Source: Takashimella koratensis (Eukaryota; Basidiomycota; Tremellomycetes; Trichosporonales; Tetragoniomycetaceae). From it: a stretch of 64,000 nucleotides of DNA. Under the pieces are notes generated by a model. That model was not told the origin of the DNA. It saw only the letters and a program-made list of their open reading frames with translations, and did no database searches. Location of the stretch: the NCBI GenBank assembly GCA_003116875.1, contig BCKT01000007.1, forward strand, positions 732,365 through 796,364, written 5' to 3'. Shown one piece after another: positions 21,836 to 33,066 of this stretch. Each line of letters starts with the position of its first letter. Position 1 is the stretch's first letter. Made by a program: the position numbers and the translations under genes.

Positions 21836-22241
21836 TCATACCTCTCTCACGAGGAAGACTGCAAAGTCAGCATGACTGTGTTGTACAGTATACTTGCTAT
21901 TTCTCGTACTCACATCCGGATTCTGGGAGAAACGTGCTGGCGTTCCAGTTTCGGGGGATGTAGTCGGCAACATCGATGGTGCTCTGTAACATTTGGATCT
22001 TGTCGGGATCAAGCAAAGATGACGAATGAGACCATTGACTGAGAGGAACAAGGTGAGGTCTGCGACCGCCGATGAGGACGGGTACGGCGCTGGGGTCGGT
22101 CCAACCTGCGTAATCAAGGAAAGAAGCGAGTTGGTGCGGGCTTTGATCGTCATCCTCCTAGAAGAGATTGGCGAGTTTCTCTGACAGGGTAATGGCGAGA
22201 CAAGTAGTGGTCGGGTAGTCGTTGGTGAAAATCGTAGACAT
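21836..22241 (-). pseudogene. Small unrecognised gene with one in-frame TAG
   Basis: ATG at 22241 begins MSTIFTNDYPTTTCLAITL and runs 27 codons to KLANLF. It meets TAG at 22160-22158, then continues in frame (EDDDQSPHQLASFLDYAGW, VPVLIGGRRPHLVPLSQW, STIDVADYIPRNWNASTF). A textbook 55-nt intron (21913-21859; GTGAGT donor, GCTGAC branch site, TTGCAG acceptor) connects to a 7-residue last exon (FFLVREV) and TGA. The intact intron and good frame imply a gene that is or recently was active. No upstream GT donor joined to the TAG as acceptor keeps the frame. No domain is recognised. Called pseudogene because of the stop; stop bypass is the alternative. Confidence 0.5.
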
Positions 22242-22705
22242 GTTGGAAGAGTTGCGGTCTGAGACTGGTCGTTGGATCGGAATTGGTTCGAAGGAAGGGG
22301 AGTGATTGGGTTAGGGAAACTGTGAACTGTTGAGAGGTTGTTGAGAGGAAAGAGGAGGAGAGAGAAAAAGGCGGGATGAGTTGTGAGCCGACTTATGGTA
22401 TACTGTACAGTAATAGCACCATGTCCGGTGCTACGCAGCTCTATCCCTTCATTCCTACTGACACATGTGGGTATGTCCGTCTGTCCTTTGTTATTCCTTT
22501 AATTCGCAGAGTGGACTCACGTGTAGGGAGAGCGTACTGGTCTGCGTGGCATGACTCGGCGCTCTAGGTGCTCTCTAGGTGATGGTATGCATTGAAAAAT
22601 GCCAAGGTTGTCGACAGTGATCGCATCATGAACGACCAGTCATGGACATCGCCACTATGGGTATAAGATGAAAGCGGACATGACATGGCAACAAAATGCA
22701 ACAGA
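22242..22705. other. Intergenic region upstream of the 22241 frame, downstream of NAF1
   Basis: About 460 nt. It holds the presumed promoter of the small minus-strand frame and the NAF1 3' UTR. No coding frame is supported. Confidence 0.4.
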
Positions 22706-25418
22706 TTACTCGCTATACCCTCCATACCCTCTCGCCCCGCCTCCTTGCCCTTGCCCTTGCCCGTTCCCCCACCCGTACCCCATCTGCTGAAACTGCGCCG
22801 CAAACCTGGGGTTGATCGCTGGTCCACCTTGAGTCGGCTGTTGACCCTGGAACCCCTGTTGACCACCTCCACCTTGCCCGCCGTACCCCTGCTGTTGCCC
22901 TTGTTGACCGTGCTGTCCCGGGAACGGCATGAACCCCGGTTGTTGTGGTGAGTACCCCGACTGTGGCTGATGTGGGCTGTACTCGGACGACTGGGGATGG
23001 GGAGGGAACTGAGGGTATCCCTGTTGAGGAGGCGGCGGGTGGTTGAAATTGAACGGCAAAGATGGGACTCCATCGAATTGAGGGTAGCCGAAGGGAGGGG
23101 TAGGACCCTGTGGACCCTGTGCGAAGGACTGTTGGTGTGAGTTGTAAGATGGTGCTTGGGGATGAAACGGTGGTTGTTGTTGAGGTCCTCGGTCGCGGCC
23201 TGGGCCAGGGTGCCGACCTTGTCCGCCGCCTCGACCTTGACCGCCTCCCCCACCGCCACGGCCACCACGACCCCTATCCCTCCCTCTGCCCCTGTCGTTG
23301 GATCTACCGCCTCGCCCTGGCCCACCACCACCGCCACCACTGGCCCCGCCCCTTCCGCCCTCGCTGCGCCCATTGACCGCCTGAACTTCCTCCAGATCAT
23401 CGTACGGTCCTGGCCTCGCCCGGCCCTGACTTATCGTCGACCCAGCCTCCGACCCCATCTCCCACCTATCCCCATCATCTCCTCCGTACAAACTCGAAGC
23501 ATCCACCTCGTCCTCTGGTGCATAATCGAAGTGAGGTCGGGCCGGTAACCCATGCGCCGCACGGAGAGTCGCCGACGTCGCTGTGGATTGCTGAGACGAG
23601 ACAGATTGTGACCGACCGCGGCCCTTGCCTTTCCCTCCGGGACCATTGGCAGCTCGGTTCAGCTTCCGACGCCGTTTCGCGGCCTCTTCCGCCTCGTCGT
23701 CACTCCACTCCATCTCATCCTCGCCAATCTCTTCGTCATACAGATTGGAGGCGTCAGAGCCCTTGAATCGAGGGTCACGGACAGCAATCATGTTCACGAA
23801 TGAGCGGTACTTGGGATCGTCGGGGAAGTATAGTCGAGTACCAGGCGCAAGAGACGATGACGACGGGTAAGGGTAAGGAGGAGGAGGGAGGCGGATCTGG
23901 TAGAATGGCGAAGTCAGGGGACCAAATGTTTCTGACACCTGTAAAAGAATAACGTTAGTGGTTGGACATATGATCATTCCAATAACTTACAGCACCAAGA
24001 ACCCGTCCGTCTTCCAAACATACGACAGACCCCTCCTCGAGCCATCCCGACTCCATGCTGGACGTTGGTCGGCTCTGCATTGCGCGCACAATGATAGTTC
24101 CAGACGATGTGAACCGTGGGACTGGCTTGTCCTCGCTTTTAACTTTTGCCTCGGGTACCCGTGGTGCAGATTGGGTTGCTACTGGGTCGTCGGTGACAAT
24201 GGCGTCTTCAACTTCGGGCTGTACGTCGCTTGTCGGTGGCGGCTGGCTGATCTCTGGAGCAGATGCCGGGTCCGAAGTCGATGATGCCTCTCCTGCTGCT
24301 TGCTCCTGCTCCTTCACCTCGAGCTTCACCTCCTGCTCCGCCTCCTGCTTCACCTCAACGTCCAAAGCCTCTGCGGCGCTCTCCAACTGCTCTCCACTTG
24401 CCCTCTCCTCCTCTGCCGCCACCCAAGCCTCGACTTTTTTCTCCTTGATCCAGCTCACCACGTCTCCTGCCAGAACCACTTTCGCTCCCTTTGGCAATTC
24501 TCGCATCGGTGGCTGCTGGACAGGCGGGAGGGGCGTCTCGTGGGTCGAAATAATCGCGTCGTTGGAACCCATCACAAAATCGTCGTCATCGTCTCCGTCA
24601 TCCATATCGCCCGCGAGCTGGAATCCGTAAAAATCGCCAGACTCGGGCTCGTCCTCATCAGACGCCGAGAAGACGGGCGACGAGTCGTATTCTGCCTCGG
24701 CGTCAACGTCGGCAGAGTCGGTACGGCCAGTGAGCTCGTCGATCTTGACTTTGAACGCAGCATGCTCTTCAGCTGTCATCGGTGGGTTTGACGAGCTTCC
24801 TTTTCCTTTCTCCTCCTCTTCGTCGCTCTCTTCTTCGCTAGACGACTCGAACTCGCTCGACGAGTCGGAATCTACATCCGCCGCGCCCTCCCTTGCTGCG
24901 ACCGGCGGAACGGAGGTCGAAGAAAGAACAGGAGCAGAAACGTCGCCCTCGGAGGCGGCGTTTCGTTTTGCGATGCTCGCTTCTACGAGTTTTCGTTTCT
25001 CGGCCGCAGTCATGCTAATAGGTGGGAGAGAGCCGACCACTTCGTTTCGAGAGATCATGTCCATGATGAGGGAGATATCTTGCGGGATTGAAGACCTAGG
25101 CGGCGGGAGCATTGGAGCCGACAGGGAAGTGGAAGAGCTGGGATCGCCGAGGGGAAAGGTTGAAGGTCCTGCGGTGGTGGTGGAAGTGCTCGGGTACTGG
25201 GCAGAGGGTGAAGGGTCGAGGTCGAGCTCTGCCTCGGCTTCAGCGTCCGAGTCCATGCTGTCATGCGGTTGGTCCTCCGCCATAGACGAGTGGTCAACGA
25301 CGATGCTATGGGGCGTTGCGTCCTGGCCTGGCTGAGAGGCTCCAGAGATAAGCTGTGATGAAAACCCAGCCTGTCCGGACCCCTCGCTGTGGGTCTGACC
25401 ACTGTCTGTCGAGGCCAT
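22706..25418 (-). CDS. NAF1: H/ACA ribonucleoprotein assembly factor NAF1
   Basis: Naf1 is the nuclear chaperone that holds the place of Gar1 on Cbf5 during assembly of H/ACA snoRNPs and, in many eukaryotes, telomerase RNA. There are two exons: 25418-23991 and 23938-22706 (52-nt intron). The N-terminal half is acidic and Ser-rich. The Naf1/Gar1-like beta-barrel is split by the intron: GTIIVRAMQSRP, EEGSVVCLEDGRVLGAV, then SETFGPLTSPFYQIRLPPP, PGTRLYFPD. A DEMEWSDDEAE acidic stretch follows. The C-terminal about 280 residues are an RGG/Gly-rich then Gln/Pro/Gly/Tyr-rich low-complexity tail, ending ARGYGGYSE. The total of about 886 residues is longer than yeast Naf1, mostly because of this tail. 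Confidence 0.92.
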
Positions 25419-26318
25419 GCTATTGTGTGTGAGGTTGTTGCGGTTGAGAGAGCATCCCGACGTCAGAAACAATATCTCAATCGGAAAATCTGGAACCGAT
25501 CACGTGACAAAACAAAACAAACGGCTACGCTCAGTTCCCATTTGCAAAAACCCTAGTCACAGTCCCTGTGAAAGGCCATCGCTGGGGTCGATATATAAGA
25601 ACTGATGCCCAGTTCATGTCTGTCCCAACCGCCGGGAGGGTGGAGTTATCGGAGTTACTAGGGTCCATGAGCCCAAGGGCAGCGCCCCGACCATGGCTGA
25701 AACCCTCCTTAGGCTCGTGCGACGTCGGAAGTAACCTCGCCTGCGCCCCGCCGGCCCGCTTCGATCGACAAGTCAGCCCCGCTTAGCGCCGAGGCTCGGA
25801 GTTAACTCTGCCCTGGATACTTCATTGTTGATCACCGACAATGTGGAAGCGGGCTCGATTGGTCAAGTGGTGACGTCGGCGGCAGATGAGCTCTCCAGAT
25901 TCCCCTAGCCTGGCTGGGAGGGGGGCTTGGGGTGTTTGGGATGATGCGGGCGGTGCTCCCTGGATACCCCTCGCGACTCGGACATGTCGGATTCCGGCAA
26001 AGGGGCGCCGGGCAGGTGGAAGGAAGGGGGGCAAGGAGGAGAGGACGTGGGGAAAGAGGAGAGGAAGAGGGGCCGCAAGGCGTCATGCTTACTGACAGAC
26101 TACCGGCCCGTGGGTCCACATCACGATCCCCTGGCGTAAAGAGGAGCAAACCCCGGTCCCAAACTGCGAGACCGGGGTTGGGATAGGTAGTCTTACACAC
26201 TTGGGGGTGTTTAATAAAAGACACGGTTGCGTTACGACTCGTTCATCATCTCATTTTGTCTGATAACTCATTTAATTCATTTTGACTGGGGAGAGCAGCA
26301 CACGACTTGTTTTCAATA
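25419..26318. promoter_or_regulatory. Divergent intergenic region, NAF1 / MFS transporter
   Basis: A 900-nt region. It has a TATA-like ATATATAAG at 25591-25599 (plus strand), a GC-rich core around 25650-26150 in which ORFs in several frames lack coding bias, and an AT-rich leader before 26319. No RNA gene could be recognised. It probably contains regulatory sites for the transporter. Confidence 0.4.
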
Positions 26319-28576
26319 ATGAGCTCGAATCACCAAATGATACACGAAGAGGAGAATGTGGCTGGTCCTTCGGGTACTTCTAGCGCAACCCATATCGCAG
26401 GTTTCGGTGGACACCTCGTCGTAAGTAGCTTGATTCTTGAGTGGATATCCCCGTAGATTGTCAATTCCCAAGATTATAGCACTGACGAACGACACTTTGG
26501 ACAGGATGAGACCCTAGTGACAGCGGAAGGAGAAGATGCACTTACCTTCTACCTCGTCTTTTTGACATTCACCGCGGCGCTTGCCGGGTTCATCTTCGGC
26601 TATGACACGGGCGTAGTCGGTGTGGCGCTTCCGCTAGTCGGGACGGACTTGACGGGGTCAGCTTTGACCTCGTCTCAGCAGGAGATCATCACTGCGGGAG
26701 TCTCCATAGGTGCGATTTTCGGTGCAGCTATTCTGGGATCGCTAGCAGATCGACTGGGTAGGAAGTGGACTTTGCTTATTGCAGATATCCTGTAAGTTTA
26801 TGATCCACAAGACATCATGTCTTCCTCTTTCCAGTCATTCAATGTATCGCTGACGTTTCGGAACAGTTTCACCGTTGGCTCAATCCTCATCGCCGCAAGC
26901 TACTCCCTCGCACAGATGATCGTTGGCCGTCTTATCGTCGGTATCGGAGTCGGTGGCGCCACTGCCGTCGCACCCCTGTACATTGCCGAGATTGCCCCGA
27001 CCGCTATGCGAGGGCGATGTATCGCCGCTTATGCATTTTTCACTCCCCTTGCTCAGCTCATCTCGGACGCTATCGGTGCAGGGGTGCAGGAGACCAAGAA
27101 CGGATGGAGGCTTTTGTGTGAGTTGAGATTGCGCCAAACGGTGACACCAGCCGGTTACGACATCTTTACTAACCGTTTTCTTTATGTTCTCTCCGTTCGA
27201 ATCAGTCGCTCTCGGTGTCATTCCTTCAATGCTTCAACTCGTGCTTGTCGAGTTCCTTCCTGAATCCCCTCGAGTCTTGATCCTCCGAGGTAAACCCGAC
27301 GAAGCGAAAAAAGCCCTTCGAGCTGTATACAGCAAAGCCTCTGACACCGCCATCGAACTCAAGTTTCGTGTTGTTCAGGAGTATGTTGCAGCTAGTACGA
27401 TCTTCAAGAATGATACAATGTGGCAGAGAATCAAAAGGCTGGGTGAGCCGAGCTACTTGAGGTCGATCGTGTCGGTTAGCGTCATCAATTTTATGGGACA
27501 GTTCACTGGTTACAACACGCTCTTGGTGAGTTGAGTCGTCCGCCCGGAGCATCTGCCTGCATTGTGATCATACTGACAGCGTTAAGTACTACGCTGGAAC
27601 TCTTTTCGGACTGCTGGGTCTGACGAACCCTGCGGTGGGCGGTCTTATCCCATCCGGAGTCAATGCCGCTTTCCTCGTGAGCGCACAGTGGTTGCATGTC
27701 CAATTGGTTCTTGGTTGACAAATGGTCCAGGGAATCGGCATGCTGTCAGTTGACCGGGTTGGCCGACGTGGCTTGCTTCTCCTCGTCGTACCGTTCATGC
27801 TGGCGGGTTTGGTCTGGTGCATCGTCGCATTCTATCGTAAGTTTTACTCGACTTGAGCGATTTGAAAATATCGCATTGCAAATTTACGCTGATATCCCTG
27901 CAGACCTCTGCAAACCTACCGGGGGGATTCTCGATACTTCATACGCCTACGACAAGACCAGTGTAGGTATCGTCATCGGTGGAATCGTTTTCTACGTCGC
28001 AGGCTTTGGTGCTTCGTATAGTCACTTGATCTGGTACTCTTCCGAATTCCTTGCGCTTGAAATCCGAGCCACGGGTTCCGCGATCAGCACCACGACAATC
28101 TGGGTGTCCAACTTGATCGTGTCGGTATCGTACCTCTCTGAACTAGAGACTCTCACCCCGGCTGGCACATATGGGCTGTATTTGGCGATTTCACTGGTTG
28201 GCTATGTCTTTGCGTACTTTTGCTTCCCCGAGACAAGTAAGTAAAGGCTCGCAGGAACATGAACCGAGCTGACGGGCTCGAAGAGGGGTTGTCCATCGAC
28301 GAGACGTATACGCTTTTCGACGATGGGTTTGGGATTGAAAAGTCTCGCGAGATGAGGCGAGAGAAAGACCAGGCACTGCGGAGTGCACTCGATGCCGAAA
28401 GAGCCGCGCAGCAGGCGGACGCACAGCACAAGGGCGCCACCGTTGCTCATGTCGATAGGCGAAAGCAGATCCACCAGGCTGCCGCGGACAAGAGGCAGGT
28501 CTCGCATGTCGAGATGGCCGGCTTTGTGCGTGGTCTCGAAACTGCCCAGGAGAGAAGGAGTGGGGGGAGTCGGTAG
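26319..28576 (+). CDS. MFS sugar transporter, myo-inositol (ITR)-like
   Basis: A twelve-helix sugar porter of the major facilitator superfamily, in the plasma membrane. Exon 1 is 26319-26420 (MSSNHQMIHEEENVAG); about eight exons follow to 28576. Signature motifs in order: GFIFGYDTGVVG in helix 1, GSLADRLGRKWTLL (the D-R-x-G-R-K loop), GRLIVGIGVGGATAVAPLYIAE, PESPRVLILRGK before the central loop, GQFTGYNTLLYYAGT in helix 7, SVDRVGRRGLLL, and PETKGLSIDE after helix 12 (the Lys is restored across the last intron, acceptor GAAG). The GVVG...PLVGTDL loop and long cytosolic C-tail resemble fungal inositol transporters, but the substrate is inferred. The tail is Lys/Glu/Ala-rich and may be regulatory. 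Confidence 0.9.
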
Positions 28577-29247
28577 GTGCTTGAGAAGATCTTGTTTACA
28601 GAGTCTGATAGCCATGGCCTCGCAAGTCAGTACTTCAATAGAGGTAGAGTTTTAGACAAGGTTAGAGGCTTTATGATGATGTAGTGCAGCGCTGAATCTG
28701 GGACAGCTGAAAGTGGAGCGGATGAACAGATGAGGAGGTCATTGTAGGTAGTTTGAAGACTATGCCATGCATCGTTGTGGAGCAGTCGATACCTTGATCC
28801 AACATGGTTTGTAGCCACTTCGCCACTCGCAGTGTCAGGGCACACCTCCGAGCAGTGATGCGAGGTAGAACATGCCGCTGAGCGGTGACTTGCTGTAGCG
28901 AGGATAGCAAAGGAGGGGAAAGGAGCGAATCCGACCGCTCGCATCGCCTCTGACTCGCTTGAGGGGATGCGATAATGGCATTGGCTGTGAGAGGGGAACT
29001 GAAACGGGAACTGAAAAGGGATCGACGGTGAGCCTGGACTGGGCGGGGGAAGTGCCAGCGCAGGGGTGCGTACGTCAGTGCCACGTGGGTAACTCGGTGA
29101 CTTGCCATCCGCCACCTGCGGGCTGCCCCGGCCAAGCACAGTACATCGCCTCGCCCCTCCCTTGTTGCTCTCTCTCTCTCTTCATATACCACATATCTCA
29201 TCCATCCACCACACTTACCCCCATTCACTCTCCTCGCCACTAGAGAC
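28577..29247. promoter_or_regulatory. Intergenic region upstream of WW-domain gene
   Basis: About 670 nt. The first part is the 3' UTR of the transporter. The part from 29100 to 29247 is strongly CT-rich (promoter/leader of the next gene). A long minus-strand ORF here (28671-29360) has no coding bias. Confidence 0.4.
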
Positions 29248-30419
29248 ATGTCCAACCCCCCGCCAGCCGATAATCGGCCCCTCCCAGACGGCTGGGTAAA
29301 GCAGTGCGTTCCCCATCCATCATCCCACCATACATCCTCAATCAACCCTGGTCCCTCCAATCATCCATCGTCCCACCAATTCCCCCATGATCACACGCTG
29401 ACAGGTCCCTCTCTGTTCAGATTGAACACCGACTACAACACGTATTTCTACGTCAACACCAAGGCCCCTGGTGGTCCGCAGTCACAGTGGACCCAGTGAG
29501 TTGATAGGTACCTCTCATCCGCGGTTTTCATGCCAAGACTTTCCTCTTGGCACTTCTTCACTGCGCTCCAAACACTAACCACCTGTCCAGCCCGGCCGAC
29601 GACCAGCCTCCTAAGCAACAGCAGTACGCCGCTCCGTCCGGTGCCCCTCCTCCCCCCGGGCAACGTTACGGCGGTGGACCCTCTCCTTCGCCCGGTGCCG
29701 GCGCGCCCCCGCAGTACGGCAACCCATCGCCATCGCCTGGTCTTGGCGCACAGAACGAGAAGCGTGGTGGACTCGGCGGGCTCTTCAGCAAGCTCTCGGG
29801 CAAACCTCAGCAGCAGGCGTACGGACAGGGCTACCCCCAGCAGGGATACCAACAGGGTTACCCACAGCAAGGGTATCCTCAGCAGGGATACGCGCCCCAG
29901 GGTTACCAGCAAGGTTATGGACAGCAGCCGGTATACGTTCAGCAGCAACAGCCGCCCCGCCGCCAGGGTATGGGTGCGGGTACAGGAGTGAGTATGAGCT
30001 TGAGACGACGAGAGAATGGAAGGCGTAGTGGGAAATGGTTAAGAGGCAAGATCGCTGACCCAATGCAGGCACTCCTCGGTCTTGGCGGTGGTCTCCTCGG
30101 TGGTATGTTGATCGACGACATGATCCAGGACGTGAGTATTTGAGTATTTGTCTGCGTGCCATGTATCGCACTATCCCTCCCCCACCCAGTCTCGCGTCTC
30201 GCCTTTTGTATCTCGTAGTTCAACCCCATCACGCTTTCCGAATCAAGGCATAAATCTTCCTACTTGATCAGACTCTGACTTCATTTCTTTCGTACACAGG
30301 GTCAGCAAGACGCCTACCAGCAAGGATTCGAGAACGGCGACCAGCAGGGCTATGACCAGGGCTACGACAACGGCATGGACCAGGGCGGCTTCGACGACGG
30401 TGGTGGCGGCGACTGGTAA
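29248..30419 (+). CDS. WWM1: WW-domain protein, Wwm1-like
   Basis: The exons are 29248-29303, 29421-29495, 29591-29987, 30069-30131 and 30300-30419. A single WW domain at the N-terminus ([20 protein letters not shown], then SQWTHP) binds Pro-rich ligands. It is followed by a Pro/Gly linker, about ten GYPQQGY-type repeats (29815-29940), a glycine-zipper segment [17 protein letters not shown] encoded across exons 3-4, and an Asp/Gly/Gln tail ending GGDW. This order matches yeast Wwm1, which interacts with metacaspase, and related small prion-like WW proteins. The glycine zipper could mediate membrane association or self-assembly (inference). Confidence 0.82.
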
Positions 30420-30881
30420 ATCAATCGTTTTCAAAGTCTACCGTGCCGAGATGTCGGGCGACAAAAAAACCCAGAAGAAAGAAACAATTCGTACGGCTGT
30501 AAGACCTCGGTCCCGCTATGTTGGTGGTGCAGCCTTGTGTCTGTGACTGTGGTTGTGGTGGCGGTTGTGGTTGTGGTTGTGGTTGTGTGTTTGGCCCTCT
30601 GCCTCTTCCTCACTTGTTTATATTTCGCTTGCTATGGTTCCCCTGTTTCGTTTCAATACACTGCTGCGATTGTCCTGTGCGTGATCTGATTGTATGCTGC
30701 ATGCACTTGGATGCTTTAAGCGACCGATGGGACCAAGAATCGGGACGACGGTGTTCTTTAATCCTGCCAGGCCGTCGAGTCCGTGTCCCTGTAGTGACGT
30801 TGTCGAAGTAGCCGGAAGTCAAATTCATCTTTCGCTCCATTCCATTTTTCTGTCCTCAACATCTACATTGGCGGGTCTACA
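30420..30881. other. Intergenic, with TTGTGG/TGTGGT repeat
   Basis: About 460 nt between two tandem genes. A TGTGGT-type imperfect repeat lies at about 30540-30590. The rest is 3' UTR and the promoter for the next gene; no coding frame is seen. Confidence 0.45.
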
Positions 30882-32136
30882 ATGACCCCTTCCTCCTCTT
30901 CCTCTCCACCTCACTCTCACGCTCACCCGCCTCGATCCTTCCTCATCCCCTTCCTCGTCCTCGCCGCCATCGTCTTCGCGTCCACCCTCCAGACCGAATA
31001 CGCAGCGTACCTCTCCAAAGTCCAGGGCTTTGACAAACCGTACCTCTCCTTCTGGTTGACGCACATCTCCTTCGTCTTCGTCTTCCCGGTCCATGTGGGC
31101 GTGGTGTACCTCCGTTCGGGGTCGGGGAAGGTCAAGGTCCAGTTGAAGGCGTTGAAGAAGACGGTAGCGCATCAGCTCCAGCAGTCGAGACCGGGTGGAG
31201 GGAAGAACTCTCGATTGGGTCAACTTCCAACTCATGCTCAGTCACAGCCCCAGTCGCCCCTTGCCAGCGCGTTCTCCGCCATCTCACATTCCGTCACGTC
31301 CTCACCAACTTTATCTCGTGACACCGGCGGTATCGGAACTCAACTCCCGCCCTTCTCTCGTCCTCTGCGGGGAACCGCGCTCCTCATCGCTTGGGCTAAG
31401 CGCGTCACCCTCCTCACCTCCCTACTCACCATCCCCTCTGTGAGCTGGTACATCGCCATGGCCCTTGCACCCGCCATGGACATAACAGCGCTTTACGCGA
31501 TGTCCTCCTTCCACGCCTACTTCTTCTCCATGGCGCTACTCAAGCACGGGCTCTCCCGCACGACAATGGCGAGTATCGTGGTCGCCTTTGTAGGGGTGCT
31601 GGTCTTGACCCTGGACGCGGGCGCGGGCGGAGGAGAGGGTGAAGACGGAGAAGAGGAGAGGAAAGAGCTGGGACAAAGACTTGCGGGGGATGTGATCATG
31701 GCTATTGGTAAGTCAAGGGCGAAATAGGCTCAGCGTAGAGAAGACTTGATATGATGCTCCTTCGGTTCAAGCTACAAAAAATGACTTGCTCAAATGACTT
31801 GACATGTACTGACAATTGACTTGTCTAGGCGCCGCCGCACTGGGGCTGTACGAAGTGATCTACAAGCTTCTTCTTCCGCAAAGTTCTCACCCGGCGGCCC
31901 CTAAGGTCGCTTCATCCAAGGTCGTTGATGAGGTGGACGAAGGCGAAGAAGACGAGGGGGTAACACTCTCCTTAGACCGGCGAGACTCCCGAACCCCTCT
32001 CCTCAACGAGACTGGAGCGGCTGCTCAACATCACGGAGCATCGACTTACCATCCCCGATTATCATCTATCGAGAGTCGGTCAGCTAGTGGGGACGATGAA
32101 GACGGGCACCCTCACACCCGTCACTCTGGCCATGAA

Positions 32137-32175
<39 letters not shown>

Positions 32176-32794
32176 AACGAAGGTGGTCGGTATCAAGATC
32201 ACGCGATCGGGATGGACGACGACGAAGACGGCTTATCACCCGCGTTACCGATCACGCTTACACCACACGTCTCGTCTGCCCTCCATGCCGACTTTCTCAC
32301 CTCGTGTATTGGACTCGCAACTTTCGCGCTCCTTTGGATCCCGATCCCGATTCTGCACGTCACGGGGATCGAGACTTTTGCGGTGCCTTCGATTCCTCAA
32401 TGGGGGAGTATGGCCCTGGTTTGCTTTGGTGGTTCAGCCTATGTAAGTTTGCCCCCCCTCCTCCCCGTTGCTCGCATTCCGACTCCAATCGATACACAGG
32501 GGTCGTGTAACGGTGCTGACAAGTGGCATTTATCCCTCGTCTCCTTGACCCTCTCTCAACGTGACTCGCAATCCGTGTCTTCCCTGTTGGCTCTCCTCAC
32601 AGAACGCCGGCCTCATGGTACTGATCGGTTACTGGGGACCCACCACCTCCTCCGTTGCCAACTTACTCACCATTGGCCTAGTCGCCGTCGCCGACGCAGT
32701 ATGGATGGGGAACATTCCCGACCTCCAAACTATCGCTGGCGCAGGTCTGATCTGTGCGGGATTCGCCGCGTTGCTCTGGGAAGGGGAAGAGTAG
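30882..32794 (+). CDS. Drug/metabolite superfamily transporter (SLC35F / THI74-YML018C-like)
   Basis: There are three exons (30882-31707, 31829-32442, 32603-32794). The first hydrophobic helices are FLIPFLVLAAIVFASTL and FWLTHISFVFVFPVHVGVV. After a loop come helices including SWYIAMALAPAMDITALYAM, SSFHAYFFSMALL and VVAFVGVLVLTLDAG. A long hydrophilic cytosolic or lumenal loop is encoded at 31890-32270. The second half has DFLTSCIGLATFALLWIP and the C-terminal helices AGLMVLIGYWGPTTSSVANL and AGAGLICAGFAALLW. The ten-helix EamA-like layout and the TSSVANLLTIGLV motif fit the family that includes yeast Thi74/YML018C (vacuolar membrane). A (His-Glu)n tract lies in the central loop. The substrate is unknown. 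Confidence 0.82.
32135..32175 (+). repeat. GAGCAC hexanucleotide repeat encoding His-Glu
   Basis: About seven tandem GAGCAC units inside exon 2 of the transporter, encoding an alternating Glu-His run preceded by HTRHSGHEH. The repeat is exonic and in frame (six-nucleotide unit), so length changes would not disrupt the protein. It could bind metal ions (inference). Confidence 0.8.
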
Positions 32795-33066
32795 AGCCAA
32801 GCGAAGAGCACAAAGAATCGAGAAAATGGGTCAAAGTTGACGAAAGTTCAAAGGATCCACGATCGATCATGCGTCAGAATGGGGACTTGGATTAGATGTG
32901 ATAGATGAACGAAAACGCCTTGGCTCTCAGCTGAGGTGACATGTTGTATGTTACAGATAAAATGGGCGAGCACCTCAGCTCAGATAGTTGGAGTCAACTA
33001 TGCCATATGCCAGATGTGTATCGAGTCTTTAAAGACCAACTATGTTTTCTCGATCATGCTATTGAA

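Noticed and set aside
22280..22300. GGTTCGAAG as a tRNA B box
   Set aside because: No A box at the right distance and no cloverleaf could be drawn. I did not find a supportable tRNA elsewhere either, although a manual scan is not exhaustive.
25822..26224. Overlapping ORFs on both strands in the NAF1/transporter spacer
   Set aside because: GC-rich non-coding DNA gives open frames in several phases at once; none has consistent third-position preference or a known motif.
28671..29360. 229-codon minus-strand ORF ([11 protein letters not shown]...)
   Set aside because: Overlaps the start of the WW-domain gene on the other strand, has no codon bias and no recognisable motif; it reads as promoter DNA.
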